Positions 20,537-31,449 of a stretch of DNA of 64,000 nt are shown here, in pieces; position 1 is the first letter of the stretch; the number at the start of each line of letters is the position of its first letter. Source of the stretch: Opeltia flavorubescens (taxonomy: Eukaryota > Ascomycota > Lecanoromycetes > Teloschistales > Teloschistaceae); NCBI GenBank assembly GCA_000442125.1, contig KE546966.1:272969-336968 (forward strand), given 5' to 3'. The notes beneath the pieces are model-generated. The model searched no databases. It saw nothing but the letters and a program-made list of their open reading frames with translations, and was not told the DNA's origin. A program made the position numbers and the translations under genes.

Positions 20537-22120
20537 TCACGCCTCTGCTTTCTCGCTCGATCCCGGACCACCTTTCTTCCGATCGCTCGCAAGCGTCTGT
20601 GCGAACTTGCTCCTCTCCCTAATGACCGGGCCCTTCCAGTAGAAGATGTAGATTGGGATCGTAACCACAAAAGCCAAACACGCCAGGATCGTAGTAGGAT
20701 ATTCCAACGTATGTGGTCCCGGCACATTGCTGTAAAAGGGCGTGGAATACATCGCCGCAACTCCTGCGAGAAAGTCGCGAGCGAGGGCGTTACCGCCGGT
20801 GGCTGATGCGCTGTAGGGACCGTATGAGGCGACCATGTAGTCAATCGTTGCCATGTAGATGCAATAATTCGCGATAGCAATCAGGACGGAGAAGATCATG
20901 GGAGCGATCCAATGGACGCCTCTGCTAGGGCCCAGAGAAGTCCATGCGAATCCAAACAAGCCAATTGTTTCCAACGGAGCGGTCCACAGGAGCCAATAGA
21001 GGCGAGCTTCCGGTTGCAAGGCGTCAGGATCTCGACGGCGGATTTTCCGATGGCGGTGGATGAAAGGGAAGAAGGAAACCCAGGCAATGAGATAGCCGAT
21101 ACTGATAGGAATGAAGGCGAGCCCGATGGCTATGATCCCAAATCCCCACTGCTCGTACACAGGCTGAAATGATTCAAGAAAAGTAAATATTAGCGCATCG
21201 CTAAAGCCTGAGAGAAGTGAAAGGGAGAGCACGATAGGTTCCCGAACGAACATCTCAAATGGCCGACCCCAGATCTTGAGGACTTCTTTCAATTCGAACC
21301 GGTTTCCTTTGACCTCATTCGGACCCCAGATGTTGCTCTCGCCAGCTTTGCGTCTCTTCTTAGCCTCGCGGTCGAGCAGGATGGTAGCTCTTGTTTCAGG
21401 GACTAGAAAGAAATGCAGGAGCTGGACGACACCGCCGAAGATCAATTGGATCCAGAAGTTCCAATGCCAGGAGAGATAGCGCTGGATGAATGCACCAACA
21501 ACAGGACCAATGGAAGTGCCACCGACTGAAGATAGCACAACGTAGGCTACTGCATATTGCTGATCATCGGCCTCCCACATGTCTGCAACCATACCGAGTG
21601 TGACCGAGCCTCCAGCAGACGAAAGACCACCAAGAAAACGGCAGACGATAATAGTACCGATATTTGGAGCGAGTGCGCAAGGTATCTGCCAGATGCTGAC
21701 AAGGAACAAAGACAGCTGAAGAACCGGCCATCTTCCAAGATCTTCAGACCAGGGTGCCCACAGCTCGGAACCGAAGGCGTACGCGACCAAGAACGTCATC
21801 TGTCCGATGCGAGCGACTTGCCCTGACACGTGGAATGCTTTTGTCAGCGGGATGACGGCGTTGGGGTAGACGCTTGTATTGAAATTCATGGACGTTTGGA
21901 CGGCGAAGATGACTGTGAGGATGGTCCATTTCTTCCAGGTCGGAAAGGCAAGACCGAGCTTCTCGAGATTATCTTCTTCCTTGATCACAATTTTGCCATC
22001 AAGTCCTGGACTTGATGCAGCTCGTCCATCCTGTTTTGAGGTGGAGTCGATGTCTGATGTCCCACTAGGTGCTGAGCTTGCATCGAGCTTTTCGTCTTCC
22101 TTGCGAATGGTCTGCGCCAT
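20537..22120 (-). CDS. MFS transporter, DHA1-type drug/polyamine:H+ antiporter-like
   Basis: Single-exon 527-aa membrane protein, intact. After an acidic, Ser-rich cytosolic N terminus (about 65 residues) there are about twelve hydrophobic segments with a long central loop (about residues 235-290) rich in Lys, Arg and Glu, as usual between TM6 and TM7. The DHA1 signature between TM2 and TM3 appears as GSELWAPWSEDLGRWPVLQ, and the TM4/TM5 region has CRFLGGLSSAGGS and SSVGGTSIGPVVGAF, the latter the antiporter motif C of drug:proton antiporters. Expected role: proton-coupled export of small organic compounds or polyamines across the plasma membrane; substrate cannot be read from sequence. No intron is needed, unlike most genes here. 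Confidence 0.88.
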   Translation of the reverse strand: MAQTIRKEDEKLDASSAPSGTSDIDSTSKQDGRAASSPGLDGKIVIKEEDNLEKLGLAFPTWKKWTILTVIFAVQTSMNFNTSVYPNAVIPLTKAFHVSGQVARIGQMTFLVAYAFGSELWAPWSEDLGRWPVLQLSLFLVSIWQIPCALAPNIGTIIVCRFLGGLSSAGGSVTLGMVADMWEADDQQYAVAYVVLSSVGGTSIGPVVGAFIQRYLSWHWNFWIQLIFGGVVQLLHFFLVPETRATILLDREAKKRRKAGESNIWGPNEVKGNRFELKEVLKIWGRPFEMFVREPIVLSLSLLSGFSDALIFTFLESFQPVYEQWGFGIIAIGLAFIPISIGYLIAWVSFFPFIHRHRKIRRRDPDALQPEARLYWLLWTAPLETIGLFGFAWTSLGPSRGVHWIAPMIFSVLIAIANYCIYMATIDYMVASYGPYSASATGGNALARDFLAGVAAMYSTPFYSNVPGPHTLEYPTTILACLAFVVTIPIYIFYWKGPVIRERSKFAQTLASDRKKGGPGSSEKAEA

Positions 22121-23884
22121 TTTAATCCAGACTGTAAAGTAGGGATCGCAACGGAGGACTGGTTATGAACCACGACAGTGTTGGCCGAAAAGGTTGGAGA
22201 GTTGCCAGGTCAGCAAAAGACTGTGCATTTGCTGTCGTTCCATGGAGTTCATCACTGTCAAGCAAAAGAAATGATGAGACAGAATATTTTTGTACGATAT
22301 CAATATCAAGTATGTTGGATCTATGCAGCATGATATTGCATTCCAGTGAAGGCCACGTGATGCACGGCATGTTAAACACCATGTGATGTCAGTGACGTTA
22401 GTAGTATTTCATTTAGATAAAGGATCTTGATGTTCGAGGCTTAATGGTGCTCGCGATTGGGTATCCTGGGATTTTGGAGATCCAAGGGATGGATAGTAAG
22501 CTTTGAAGACAAGTAAGAGACCAGATGGGCCAAAAAGTAAACGACTTAGTCGCGAACAGCATATCTAATCAACCTAAATCATTGTTATCCTTCTTCTCCT
22601 CTCCATTAATAGAAATGAAGATGTAGAAACCGTGGTATCGATTCAAACGCCAAGGACATGATGACGTCATGGCTTTGAATGCTAATTTCATCGTTATGTC
22701 TATCGAGAAACTTTGAGATATATTAAACGGCATGATCACTACAAGCTGTATACTATTCTCAGTCAATACAGTTGATATTGACCATCCCTATCCAGAGTTG
22801 TACGTTCGTTCCGTTGTACGGCTAGATACTGTTTGCTATGATCTTGTTGTACACCATGTTGCGTATTTCGCTGGGAAGTTCAAGAAAAGGGAACGACTTC
22901 TTCTTTGTCTGGGGACCTTTGCCTTTGAATGGCCAGTGGTGGTTAAATTCTCCTTCGCGCAAGGGCACCTTTGTACCTGCTGCCTGATCATTTTCTGCTA
23001 GATTTCCTCACCTGAAAGTCCATTGTCTTGGATTTGTTGAATCTGTTGCTAGGTTAGTAAAGATAATTGCAGACAGTGCCTCCTTTTTGATTGTTTCAGA
23101 TACCTCGATGCGGTAGATGTCTCTTCAGCCATTGAAGAAAGCGAGTTCTTCTCCAATGAGGCGTCGTGAAAGCTTCATTGTTACTCGATATGTTTGATAA
23201 TGCATGCAAAGACATTCCGAACCGCCAGGCATGTGCTGGTTCATGTGCTCCGATGGCAAATAAATCATGGGTCACAGAAAAGATTGGAATACTAATACTA
23301 GTTATATGGTAGCATTTAATGATCGGAGTTATCCATCTTGTTTTTTGGATTATCATGGTCTAAGTCACAATGCGGGATGAGGTTTCCACTACATTTCATC
23401 ATTTTGGCCCTTGACAACCATGTGCGTCCCAATTTTTGTAAATAATGAACCATCTTTCGTATCTCTGTATCGCTCTTTCCTATATTTGTGACAGACCTAA
23501 CACTGGACAAGGTAGTGAGAGCAAGCGTCATCATGTAATGGAGAAAGCAATTACATGATTTCCTTAAGCTAACATTTGTTGGATTCATGAATAGATAAGG
23601 TACCAATGTCCTATTCTCCAATGACGGATCGTCAACATTCTCGAAATCTTTGTTTCTTTGCTTCCCATTTTCACCCCTGTTTCAAGACCTGGCTGACTTT
23701 TCTTTCTCATCAGATGTACTGGTAGATCAGAACTAAAGCTGTGATTCTCCCCATTCTTCGAGAAGACACCTTGTCACGATTGCTGGATCAAATCCACTCA
23801 ATCATCCAAGAGTCGGACGGTCGAGAAAACGATACCTTGGTTTTGCATGATAGACTGGAAAGAGGCATCTTGCATCTCTCTAGT
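22121..23884. other. Intergenic, no supported gene
   Basis: About 1.8 kb. The first few hundred bases are the MFS promoter. Several frames of 60-100 codons exist on both strands, but none has a start context, recognisable domain or plausible splicing partner. A frame in the last 150 bases (from 23741) may be the N-terminal extension of the following gene, but it has no ATG before 23885. Confidence 0.4.
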
Positions 23885-24745
23885 ATGAGAATGGCGAAAG
23901 GTGAAAGAGAAGCATCCACATCCTCTCCATCTTCCCCTCCCTCGATACCATCAAAGAACACCTTCTTCCTCCTTCCACCGGAAATCCGCAATGCGATCTA
24001 CGATGCCACCTTCGGTCGATTCGACCTAGCCAAGAGTATAAATGCCTACAGAGCCAAAGTTGGAAGCCTCCGCATCGTAAGGAGCAAATGCATCCCTATC
24101 AAGCTCCTACTCCTCAATAAACGAATCACTGAAGAAGTCCTTCACCGCTACCAGAACACATGCACCTACAGCCTCTTCAGCGCCACTTGGGATGAGGAAT
24201 TGGCACAAAACCTCCGTTAAAAAAGTGATATCACCCGGATGTTCTTCCTCCGCTTCACAGGCGCGAACATCACACGCTGGGACATTTATCTCCTTTTCGA
24301 AATGCAAGGTATCGTCAAAGCTGCGGTGGAAGTCTTCCATGACATGATTATAAACATGCTCTCCCCCACCGCCCTCGACATCCGAGAGCTCGTTTTCCGG
24401 CTTCCGTGCCTCTGTAGCCCGGTATATCTGCGGAATACTAATCGCAAGGGGAGATATGAAGCCACTCCCGCACTATGGACGAGTACTTTCCCGTCCGCGC
24501 TTCAACGATTCCCGTCTCGATTGCGTGTGCGGAAGGGAGTAGTACAGTTTCTGTTCCAGAGGCAAAAGGGCTTACCGCCTTGCCCATTGCGCAGGTGTTT
24601 GGCGCTGGCAGGACAATTGGAGGAGGTGAAGCGCCGTATGGAAGGAGATGATGTGCCAGAGCCGGTGGAACGCAGTGTGGAGGGAAGATTGGTAGCAGGC
24701 TGTGGTGATTTCAACACTGGGTCGTCGTGGCCCTGGATCACATGA
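23885..24745 (+). pseudogene. 2EXR/F-box-like protein gene with in-frame stop
   Basis: One reading frame runs from 23885 (or from 23741 without ATG) to 24745, interrupted once by TAA at 24218-24220. Before the stop it encodes FFLLPPEIRNAIYDATFGRF and later LLLNKRITEEVLHRYQNTCT, a pattern of fungal proteins annotated as 2EXR or F-box-like. After the stop the same frame continues FLRFTGANITRWDIYLLFEM, which also looks like genuine family sequence. The TAA could derive from CAA by a C-to-T change. A 45 bp intron (24214-24258, weak donor GTTAAA, acceptor TCACAG) would also bypass the stop without changing frame, but would delete conserved-looking residues. Either the gene is recently disabled or it uses this small intron. 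Confidence 0.45.
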
Positions 24746-25512
24746 ATCACCGTATACAGTAAGACCGCCAGCGAGATCGACACGTCGACAAGCAAAGACG
24801 GGTTGAAGGGAGTTTAAGGCATCGGAATGGACTACAGAGCAGCTTCAGATAGATGATCAAAAAAGGGAGAGACGAGTCTCCCTTGTAAATTGACGTAGCG
24901 GTCTATTCTAGCAGACTTTAAGTATCATTCGGTTGTTGACATCGATACCGCTATTCTTTCCAACAGCTGTATTTTTTCGTGCAGTATCTCGGATCAAGTA
25001 TAGGAGCAATTGACACCTTGATCCGTAGTCTTCTCATGAAAATCGCTTTGCAACCGCTTTCTCACGCATTCACAAATCAATTTGATCGTCGGTTATCTTG
25101 TATTTCTTTTACATTCGCATTCAAAGCTGCTTCAGAAGATTCCTGCTTCTCATAACACAACGACTAAAGCCGCAAATAACCGCAAGTTTTTTCGCAGGTC
25201 ATGTCACACCTCTCCCAAAGTACCTCCGCCCATACAAGGATACAAGCGACAACAGCACAGGGCATCTGCATCCACAGCCGCATCTGGCCGCTTCGCGAGG
25301 GGCAAAGAAGTGCACCAAGTCCACTCATATCGAAGCCAGCGCCAAAACCGAGCGCTATCGCTAATAATAATAAAAAATCGGGAAGAAATATCTTTAGATA
25401 CGGCTCGCATGCATCCCCAGTACCGACCCGTAAAGCAAGCAAGAACATCAAATAAAGCCACATCCGCCTCTCCCTCCCACATCAAAATGCCATCCCAAAA
25501 AACCCACCAACA
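24746..25512. other. Intergenic, promoter of secreted-protein gene
   Basis: No gene supported. A 144-codon open frame (25082-25516) lies here but has basic, Ser/Thr-rich, domain-free composition and ends at the start of the next gene; I take it as upstream untranslated sequence. Confidence 0.4.
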
Positions 25513-26622
25513 ATGACTTCCCTCCTCGCAGCCTTCGTCTTCCTCCCCGTCATACCCCTAACCCTCGCCCTGCCTCCCCCGAATTCCCCATCATTCAATC
25601 TCCCCTCCCTCACCCCCCAAACCACCACAAACCTCGCAGATCCATCCACATCTAGCATCCTCCAATGTGGTTCCTCCCCCGACTGGCACAACACGGACCC
25701 CGGCGCGCCATATTTCAACCGCGAAGATTGCGCCTGGAGTCTGCGGGAACTGATGGCCGACGTTGCAGATTTCGGCGCGGAGGAGTTTGAGTGGTCGAGT
25801 TGGGGGATGCCGTTTCATCGACACCCAGGGGGACCGAGGGAGGGGAGGGGGACGCCGAGGAGATATGTTCGTGGTGAGTTGTTTGGGAAATTTCCTTTTT
25901 GACGTTGTTTTTTTCCCTCTGTACCCTGGAGATGGGATGGAAAGGGAGGTTGAGAGAAAGAAGAAGAAGGAAAGCTGGGGATTGTGGTAAGGAGAGTATG
26001 ACATGAAAACACGCACTTATCCCGTGGGGAGGATACACCTCAAGACGAGCTTTAGTCGAAGAAAGAGAAATACCTACTAACTACCCCCTCATCCTTCTCC
26101 AGGAACATGTACACTCTCCATCGCCTTCCTACGCGACATCGACCACTGGCCCGAGAAACCCCGCCCGCCATACGCAAACCACTACGATGCGTCATACGGG
26201 AAAATGTACGAATACAGCAACACGCTCTTCCGGCAGTGCATAATACAAAACAGGATGATGGGATGGTATGCACCTGGTGAGTTAATCGAGCCACAAAAAA
26301 CCCCATACAAAAAAATTTCTTCTACTTGCTGGATATTCCTTCCCTTTCTCTTCCCATTGGAGTTGACATATGTGTTTGCCACGAATTTGTACGGATGTAT
26401 GAATATTGATGAGCAGTGCAAGCGAGGAATTAACAAATGAACGGTAGAGAAAGAAAAAGCAAAGCTGACACATGTATTCAAAACGTCGCAGCAATCGAAG
26501 GAAACTACCGCCTCGTATTTTTCTTCTGGCAAACCGGTTCGCCTGCGGACATTGCACTGCCAGATACAAATCTACTCAGCGCCACAGCTTCATCGACTCG
26601 AGAACGGAGGCATAGAATATGA
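25513..26622 (+). CDS. Predicted secreted protein of unknown function
   Basis: Three exons: 25513-25873, 26103-26276 and 26492-26622, 221 aa; both introns are unusually long for this window (229 and 215 bp) but have GTGAGT donors and pyrimidine-AG acceptors and keep frame. A signal peptide covers residues 1-20. The mature part has the features C-G (after a Ser/Thr/Pro linker), an EDCAWSL block, PRRYVRGTCTLSIAFLRD, and GNYRLVFFFWQTGS near the end. This arrangement (DC..AL, PR.Y..GTCT.., then G...VF.W) occurs in many small secreted proteins of plant-associated and saprotrophic fungi; no enzymatic role is known to me. The last 25 residues are poorly constrained. Confidence 0.65.
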
Positions 26623-27077
26623 CCCCTGACTCTCTCTGTCGCAGGGAGAGCGAAGGAAGTTTACATCTCGAAACTGGATTCCTTTCGAGCATTTTTCGGA
26701 AAAAATACCGATGAGATGTTGGAACGGCCACTTTGGTTATATTTCGAGGATGGAGATAGTGTTGATGGCATGAGGGAATGATCAGGAAGTGGGTACATCG
26801 TGGGTAAAAGGGAAATGGTGCGAGATAAAGGGGGAGATGCTTTGGTATGTGAACATGGGATATCTCAGGAACAGAGAGCGCTGTACAGAAGTATCTCGAT
26901 ATGACGACATCAACGAAATGGCAGCAGTAGAAAAAAAACACAAATGCGCATTGAATTGAGATTCTAGGACGCGAAAGAACAGCTGAGTAGGATAGACTGA
27001 AAACCCACAAACCTCACATATCAATTTACACCCACGCACCTATACTCCACAGTCAAACCCCCATCCCAAAGACCCCC
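26623..27077. other. Convergent intergenic region
   Basis: Lies between two converging 3' ends. I see no gene in it. Confidence 0.4.
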
Positions 27078-29948
27078 TTAAAACATACTCCACCCCCTCC
27101 TCCTCTCCTTCACTCCTGCCTTCCCCATCTTCCCCTTCCCCTCCTCCATCTCCCCCCTCCTCCTCTCCCTCCCCTCCAGCACCCTCAAACTCTCCATCTT
27201 CTCCAGCACCAACTCCAACAACTCCTTCCTCCTAATAACATCCAAATGCCTCTTAACCTTCGGATCCTCCATCGCAAAGCGTTCCACTTCCTCTCCACTT
27301 AAATGCCTGCCTAGCCGCGAATCCAACTCCCTCGGGAAGTTATAGTAGAACTCGCTCAAGAGCTCGACGTTAAGGAAGAGGACGGCAGTGGAGGTGAGTT
27401 TGGAGGCGACGACGTCGAGGAAGATTTCCGGGCAGGCGTATTTGGACGAGGGGGTGGAGCAGGGGGGGGATTTGAGGGCTGCGAGACGCATGGAGAGGAT
27501 GGAGGCGCGGTCGCGGAGGAAGATTGCTTCGCGGCCTGGAAGTGGTGAGCGGTTAGTTATTTTGCTTAGACATGCTGATGATGGTGGAGGAAGGGAGATA
27601 GACGAACCTTTTGCCAAAAGAGCAGCGCTGAAGCCGCCGGCACCGCCGATACCGTCGCCTTCGAGTACTACCTCGCCCTTTCGAATCCTATCGATGAAGC
27701 CCATGACGTCTTTCAATTTCCTCTTGCCGCCGACGTTGGCTTCTACACCCTTTACGGCGGCATCGCAAGCTTTGAGCTCGCCACGGAGTGTGTTGATGAT
27801 ATTTTGTTTTCCCTTTGTCCATTCGGAGTCTTCGACGTCGATTTCGAATTTGTAGGGTTTGATGCAATTTTCAACTTGATCGCTGGTGCTGTAGAAGCGT
27901 TCATTGAGAATGCCGGATGCTGCTGCAGTGATCGCTTGTTGGGCATGCGGATGGGAAGCGAATGTTGAACCGGCTATTAGTTGGTCGACCTCGGATTGCA
28001 GGGCATTTGCGACCACAGTTGTCGCCAATCTGCCAATGCCAAGTTTAGTCAAAGACGATGTTGAGGCGTCAAGTTTTCGATGCCAGTACAGTGACTCTTG
28101 ACCGGTCTTGGGCAAAGCACTCAAAGGGTCAAGTTCAGGTGGTGGAGGTGTCAAGTCATTGACCGGCTTGTTCCAGTATCTCTGAGCTAAAAGATCCAAT
28201 ACCCGTTGATCAAGCTCTTCTTTCAAGAGCTCCCGTACCTGTGTGCGACCAAAGGACTCTGCAAATTCCTTGAATGAATGCTTGAATGCATCGAGAGACT
28301 CCGCAAGGTAAGACTCAGCCGACAATGGCCGATCATTATACTGGACTTTAAACTCGTAGGTAGCTTCTTCGAGCTCTTGTTGGACTGCATCGCTTGTGCC
28401 TTGAAGACTTGATGCCATCGTCTGTTCCAGTACGTGCATCAATTTCTTTCGCAAAGTTGTCGTCCCTACAGCAAGCTCTGATTCGGGTCCAAATTCTAGT
28501 GGATGGGCAGAGAAGTATGTATTCTCGTTCTTGGTGATAGCATTCGTGATATTGCTATTACCCCTCGAGAAAAGGCCTCCAGGCGTTTGAGGTACACGAC
28601 TAACAACACCTACGTAGCCCAAACGCAGTGGATACTTGCGATCCCCTAGTATACTGGCGCCACGTGACGGCTCGACAAGGTCCATCTTCGTAACGACGCC
28701 GATTGTTCTCTCGCCTCTAGGATCAACCCTTCTACTTGCCCGTAACGCTGTAGAATTGGCCAGGTCAACATCCGCAGCAGAAATGGCAAGGATTACATTA
28801 GGCGGCTGAATATACTTGTCGCAAAGATCAGCAATCTTTTGCTTCAATTCCGAGGGCTGATCCAATCCAGAGACTTGTATATACCCTGGGAGATCAATGA
28901 GAGATAAATCAGGCACGTTTGGCGAATAAATTGATAGTTGAATTGGGTCATCCGATACACAATCCGCTGCTGGTACAGCTAGATTCAGGTCCGTCAAAGT
29001 CTTCTGGATCTGAGAGAAGTCTGTAATCTTGCCTAAGCCTAAAGCAGGGAACTCGCCATATTCGGCCGTTGCGTCAGGGGTATTTACGAGTGTAAGCTCG
29101 ATAGGTCTTCTCGTTATCATGTTGGAGCCCTTTGGGAGGAATTCGTGACCAACAACAGCTTCCAAAACAGAACTCTTGCCAGATGACTGAGATCCGATAA
29201 CAACAATAGATGGTAGGATCAGAGTATCTGATTGTCCAATCAGTTGCAGCATGCCTCTGATTTCAATCATTTTCTTGGTCAACATCATCATCTGGTCGTC
29301 TCGAGCAGACTCCTCTCCCGACCTTTCATCATCTTCCGAAGATTGTGAATACCCAAAGGCCGCGCCTGTCCCAGCGACGACTGCTGTTCCTGCTCGGCTC
29401 TGTTTCGGCGGTTCCCCTCCAGGACCGCCTGATTGGCCACTGCTGCCTGAACCTCCTTCACTATTCAACATGTTTTTGCGCCACCACTCCTTTATGCCCA
29501 ACTCATCTTTCGTCCTTTCCCACCCTGTCCTTGTCTGTTCTGCGATGCCTTTTGCTCCTCCGAACAGGCCACCAGCGGTATCAGTAGCCCAATCGCCCGT
29601 TTTCCGGAAAACGTCGGCAGCATAGTTTCCAGCCTGGGTGGCCTGATATTGGAGATAAGCTAAACCTCCAATCATCGCACCACCAAACATTGCAGGTATT
29701 CGAACAAGCTTGACTGCCAGATTGGGCAACGCCCGGTAGAATGAGATGGTCCGGATGGTAGGGACATTGTGAAGTGCATTCGATCCCCATGGCAATGGCC
29801 GCCGTCTATCACTTCTTGATCGTGCCGCAATCAAGGAACTAGAGAACGGATGCTGGTAAGGGAAAATATGGTGAATCCTGCGCCGAGACAGGAAATGGTG
29901 AGCAGGAATGCGGTGCCCGACGCGAGCACTCAATCTGGCAGCGTTCAT
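27078..29948 (-). CDS. MGM1: Mitochondrial inner-membrane dynamin-like GTPase Mgm1
   Basis: OPA1/Mgm1 orthologue that drives inner-membrane fusion and cristae maintenance. Two exons: 29948-27608 and 27535-27078. The intron (27607-27536, 72 bp, GTTCGT..TTCCAG) is a multiple of three without a stop and so hides inside one open frame; splicing joins ALLAKG to REAIFLRDRAS. About 932 aa. An Arg-rich mitochondrial presequence is followed by a Gly-rich membrane segment (AMFGGAMIGGLAYL) and then the region where rhomboid cleavage makes the short form. GTPase motifs are all present: G1 GSQSSGKSSVLE, G3 DLPGY, G4 TKMD. The middle/stalk region follows, and the C terminus ends in a basic, Arg/Lys/Glu-rich tail. 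Length and domain order are as usual for fungal Mgm1. Confidence 0.95.
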   Translation of the reverse strand: MNAARLSARVGHRIPAHHFLSRRRIHHIFPYQHPFSSSLIAARSRSDRRRPLPWGSNALHNVPTIRTISFYRALPNLAVKLVRIPAMFGGAMIGGLAYLQYQATQAGNYAADVFRKTGDWATDTAGGLFGGAKGIAEQTRTGWERTKDELGIKEWWRKNMLNSEGGSGSSGQSGGPGGEPPKQSRAGTAVVAGTGAAFGYSQSSEDDERSGEESARDDQMMMLTKKMIEIRGMLQLIGQSDTLILPSIVVIGSQSSGKSSVLEAVVGHEFLPKGSNMITRRPIELTLVNTPDATAEYGEFPALGLGKITDFSQIQKTLTDLNLAVPAADCVSDDPIQLSIYSPNVPDLSLIDLPGYIQVSGLDQPSELKQKIADLCDKYIQPPNVILAISAADVDLANSTALRASRRVDPRGERTIGVVTKMDLVEPSRGASILGDRKYPLRLGYVGVVSRVPQTPGGLFSRGNSNITNAITKNENTYFSAHPLEFGPESELAVGTTTLRKKLMHVLEQTMASSLQGTSDAVQQELEEATYEFKVQYNDRPLSAESYLAESLDAFKHSFKEFAESFGRTQVRELLKEELDQRVLDLLAQRYWNKPVNDLTPPPPELDPLSALPKTGQESLYWHRKLDASTSSLTKLGIGRLATTVVANALQSEVDQLIAGSTFASHPHAQQAITAAASGILNERFYSTSDQVENCIKPYKFEIDVEDSEWTKGKQNIINTLRGELKACDAAVKGVEANVGGKRKLKDVMGFIDRIRKGEVVLEGDGIGGAGGFSAALLAKGSSISLPPPSSACLSKITNRSPLPGREAIFLRDRASILSMRLAALKSPPCSTPSSKYACPEIFLDVVASKLTSTAVLFLNVELLSEFYYNFPRELDSRLGRHLSGEEVERFAMEDPKVKRHLDVIRRKELLELVLEKMESLRVLEGRERRRGEMEEGKGKMGKAGVKERRRGWSMF

Positions 29949-30600
29949 CTCCAACAGACTTCATGGGACGCAATGAGTCCTTTGCTGGATCGGAGTTCCA
30001 ATCATCGTCTCTAGACTCAAGACAATACTCTTGTCGTGAACTCTTGGATGAGAGAATAGATCGAGTCTTGATTAAGCGTAACGCGTCTAACGCGCTTATT
30101 TTTATACTTGAAATTCACGCCTAAGGTTTTCCTTTTTGAACGTGAAAGAAAAGTTACCACATGTAGATGCAAGCCAACGTCTCTTCAGTTGCTCTCCATC
30201 TTGTGAGATAGCTAACTCATAACATCGAATTTTGACACTCGTTGAACTATTGTCGCAATATCGAGCTCCAAATAACAAGGCATGTAAGTAATTTGCTCCA
30301 TTCATATGAGTTTGATGAGTAAGGTCGCGGAAAGATGGACATGCACTCCAATAGCTTCAGTAAACTACTCATATCAAAATCCTATGTTCATCATGAATAT
30401 GCTCAAAATTAGAATGTAAGTTGTCTGGTGCTATGGGACATAGAACGACTGAACCGCTATATGTTCAATTGGATGAGTCACTAGTAAAATCAGGATAGAT
30501 ATAAATTATAGTTTCCAATCTAATTGGTGACTTTGATTATTTCCTATCCCATGAGATTTTGCCTCTCCTTTTATTCCCGTCTGCACAGAAAACAGAAAAT
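29949..30600. promoter_or_regulatory. Divergent promoter region of MGM1 and an F-box-like gene
   Basis: A 650 bp space between opposite start codons, AT-rich towards the right gene. No additional gene or clear regulatory motif is recognised. Confidence 0.4.
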
Positions 30601-31449
30601 ATGACTGACCACTCTCATATATACCTGTCCCGTAGGGACCTCTTTCTCACTCTACCCTTTCGGAACCAGTATGCTCCACGCTCTGTTATAAAAGAGATGA
30701 TTGATCGATCACGGTCCAGATGGCAATGGTTTGCTACTGGCCAACTCCGGAACCCAGGTCTAGGAACTCTTAGTTATCTACCAGTGGAATTGCGAGACCT
30801 CATCTGGATCAAATTGGATATTGGTGGCGAGTTCAGATGGCTGCGTAATTTTATCGGGCCCTTCCAATCGCCTTACGAACTTCGGCATTTCAATTTATCA
30901 GCGGTCCGTAGGGTATCGCACCCAGTTAAAGTCGAATTTGATCGGGCAATCTTCGCCACGACGCCAATAATATTCTTCTCCCCTACCCATGCCATGAGTC
31001 TACTTCGCTGCATTGATAAGTGGCAATTCTCCTGTATACGACATGTATCGTTCCTCTTGGACGGTTCAGATAGCGTTTCAAAATGGGACGCCTTATTTCA
31101 AAGGAGTTTGCCACCCAACCTGCAAACAATTTGCTTGGATCTTTATCACGGACATGGGCAATCAAGTCATGATCAGTATAAAGAGATTTTCGACAGAGTC
31201 TGTGGAACACGATGTAAGAAAAGCCTTGGAAAGACCACGACAGGGGAGAAGAGAATGTGCAGCCATATACATAAATTGAATTACCTTTCGAAAAAGCTTA
31301 AAAGAGATCTCTCGGTGTTCGAATACATTACAAGAATGCTTACACGTACAGCCCCCCAAGCTACGATCAAACTTGCGAAGGAAATTATAGACTGCAGACT
31401 CTGCCATGAGAGTTGCAAAGAACTACTGAAGGATGTCCGAAATCCATAG
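30601..31449 (+). CDS. F-box/2EXR-like protein of unknown function
   Basis: Single exon, 282 aa from the first ATG (30601). Residues about 62-75 read LSYLPVELRDLIWIKL, the short LP.E(L/I)R..I(W/Y) signature at the start of fungal F-box-like and 2EXR domains. The rest has few motifs: a stretch FSCIRHVSFLLDG, then a lysine- and cysteine-rich C terminus with CRLCHESCKELL near the end. Such proteins belong to large, variable fungal families, some acting as SCF adaptors; this is inference. The gene is intact, unlike the relative at 23885-24745. Confidence 0.65.
   Translation: MTDHSHIYLSRRDLFLTLPFRNQYAPRSVIKEMIDRSRSRWQWFATGQLRNPGLGTLSYLPVELRDLIWIKLDIGGEFRWLRNFIGPFQSPYELRHFNLSAVRRVSHPVKVEFDRAIFATTPIIFFSPTHAMSLLRCIDKWQFSCIRHVSFLLDGSDSVSKWDALFQRSLPPNLQTICLDLYHGHGQSSHDQYKEIFDRVCGTRCKKSLGKTTTGEKRMCSHIHKLNYLSKKLKRDLSVFEYITRMLTRTAPQATIKLAKEIIDCRLCHESCKELLKDVRNP

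Noticed and set aside
25082-25516. 144-codon frame before the secreted-protein gene
   Set aside because: Basic, low-information sequence without domain or family resemblance; more likely 5' untranslated DNA.
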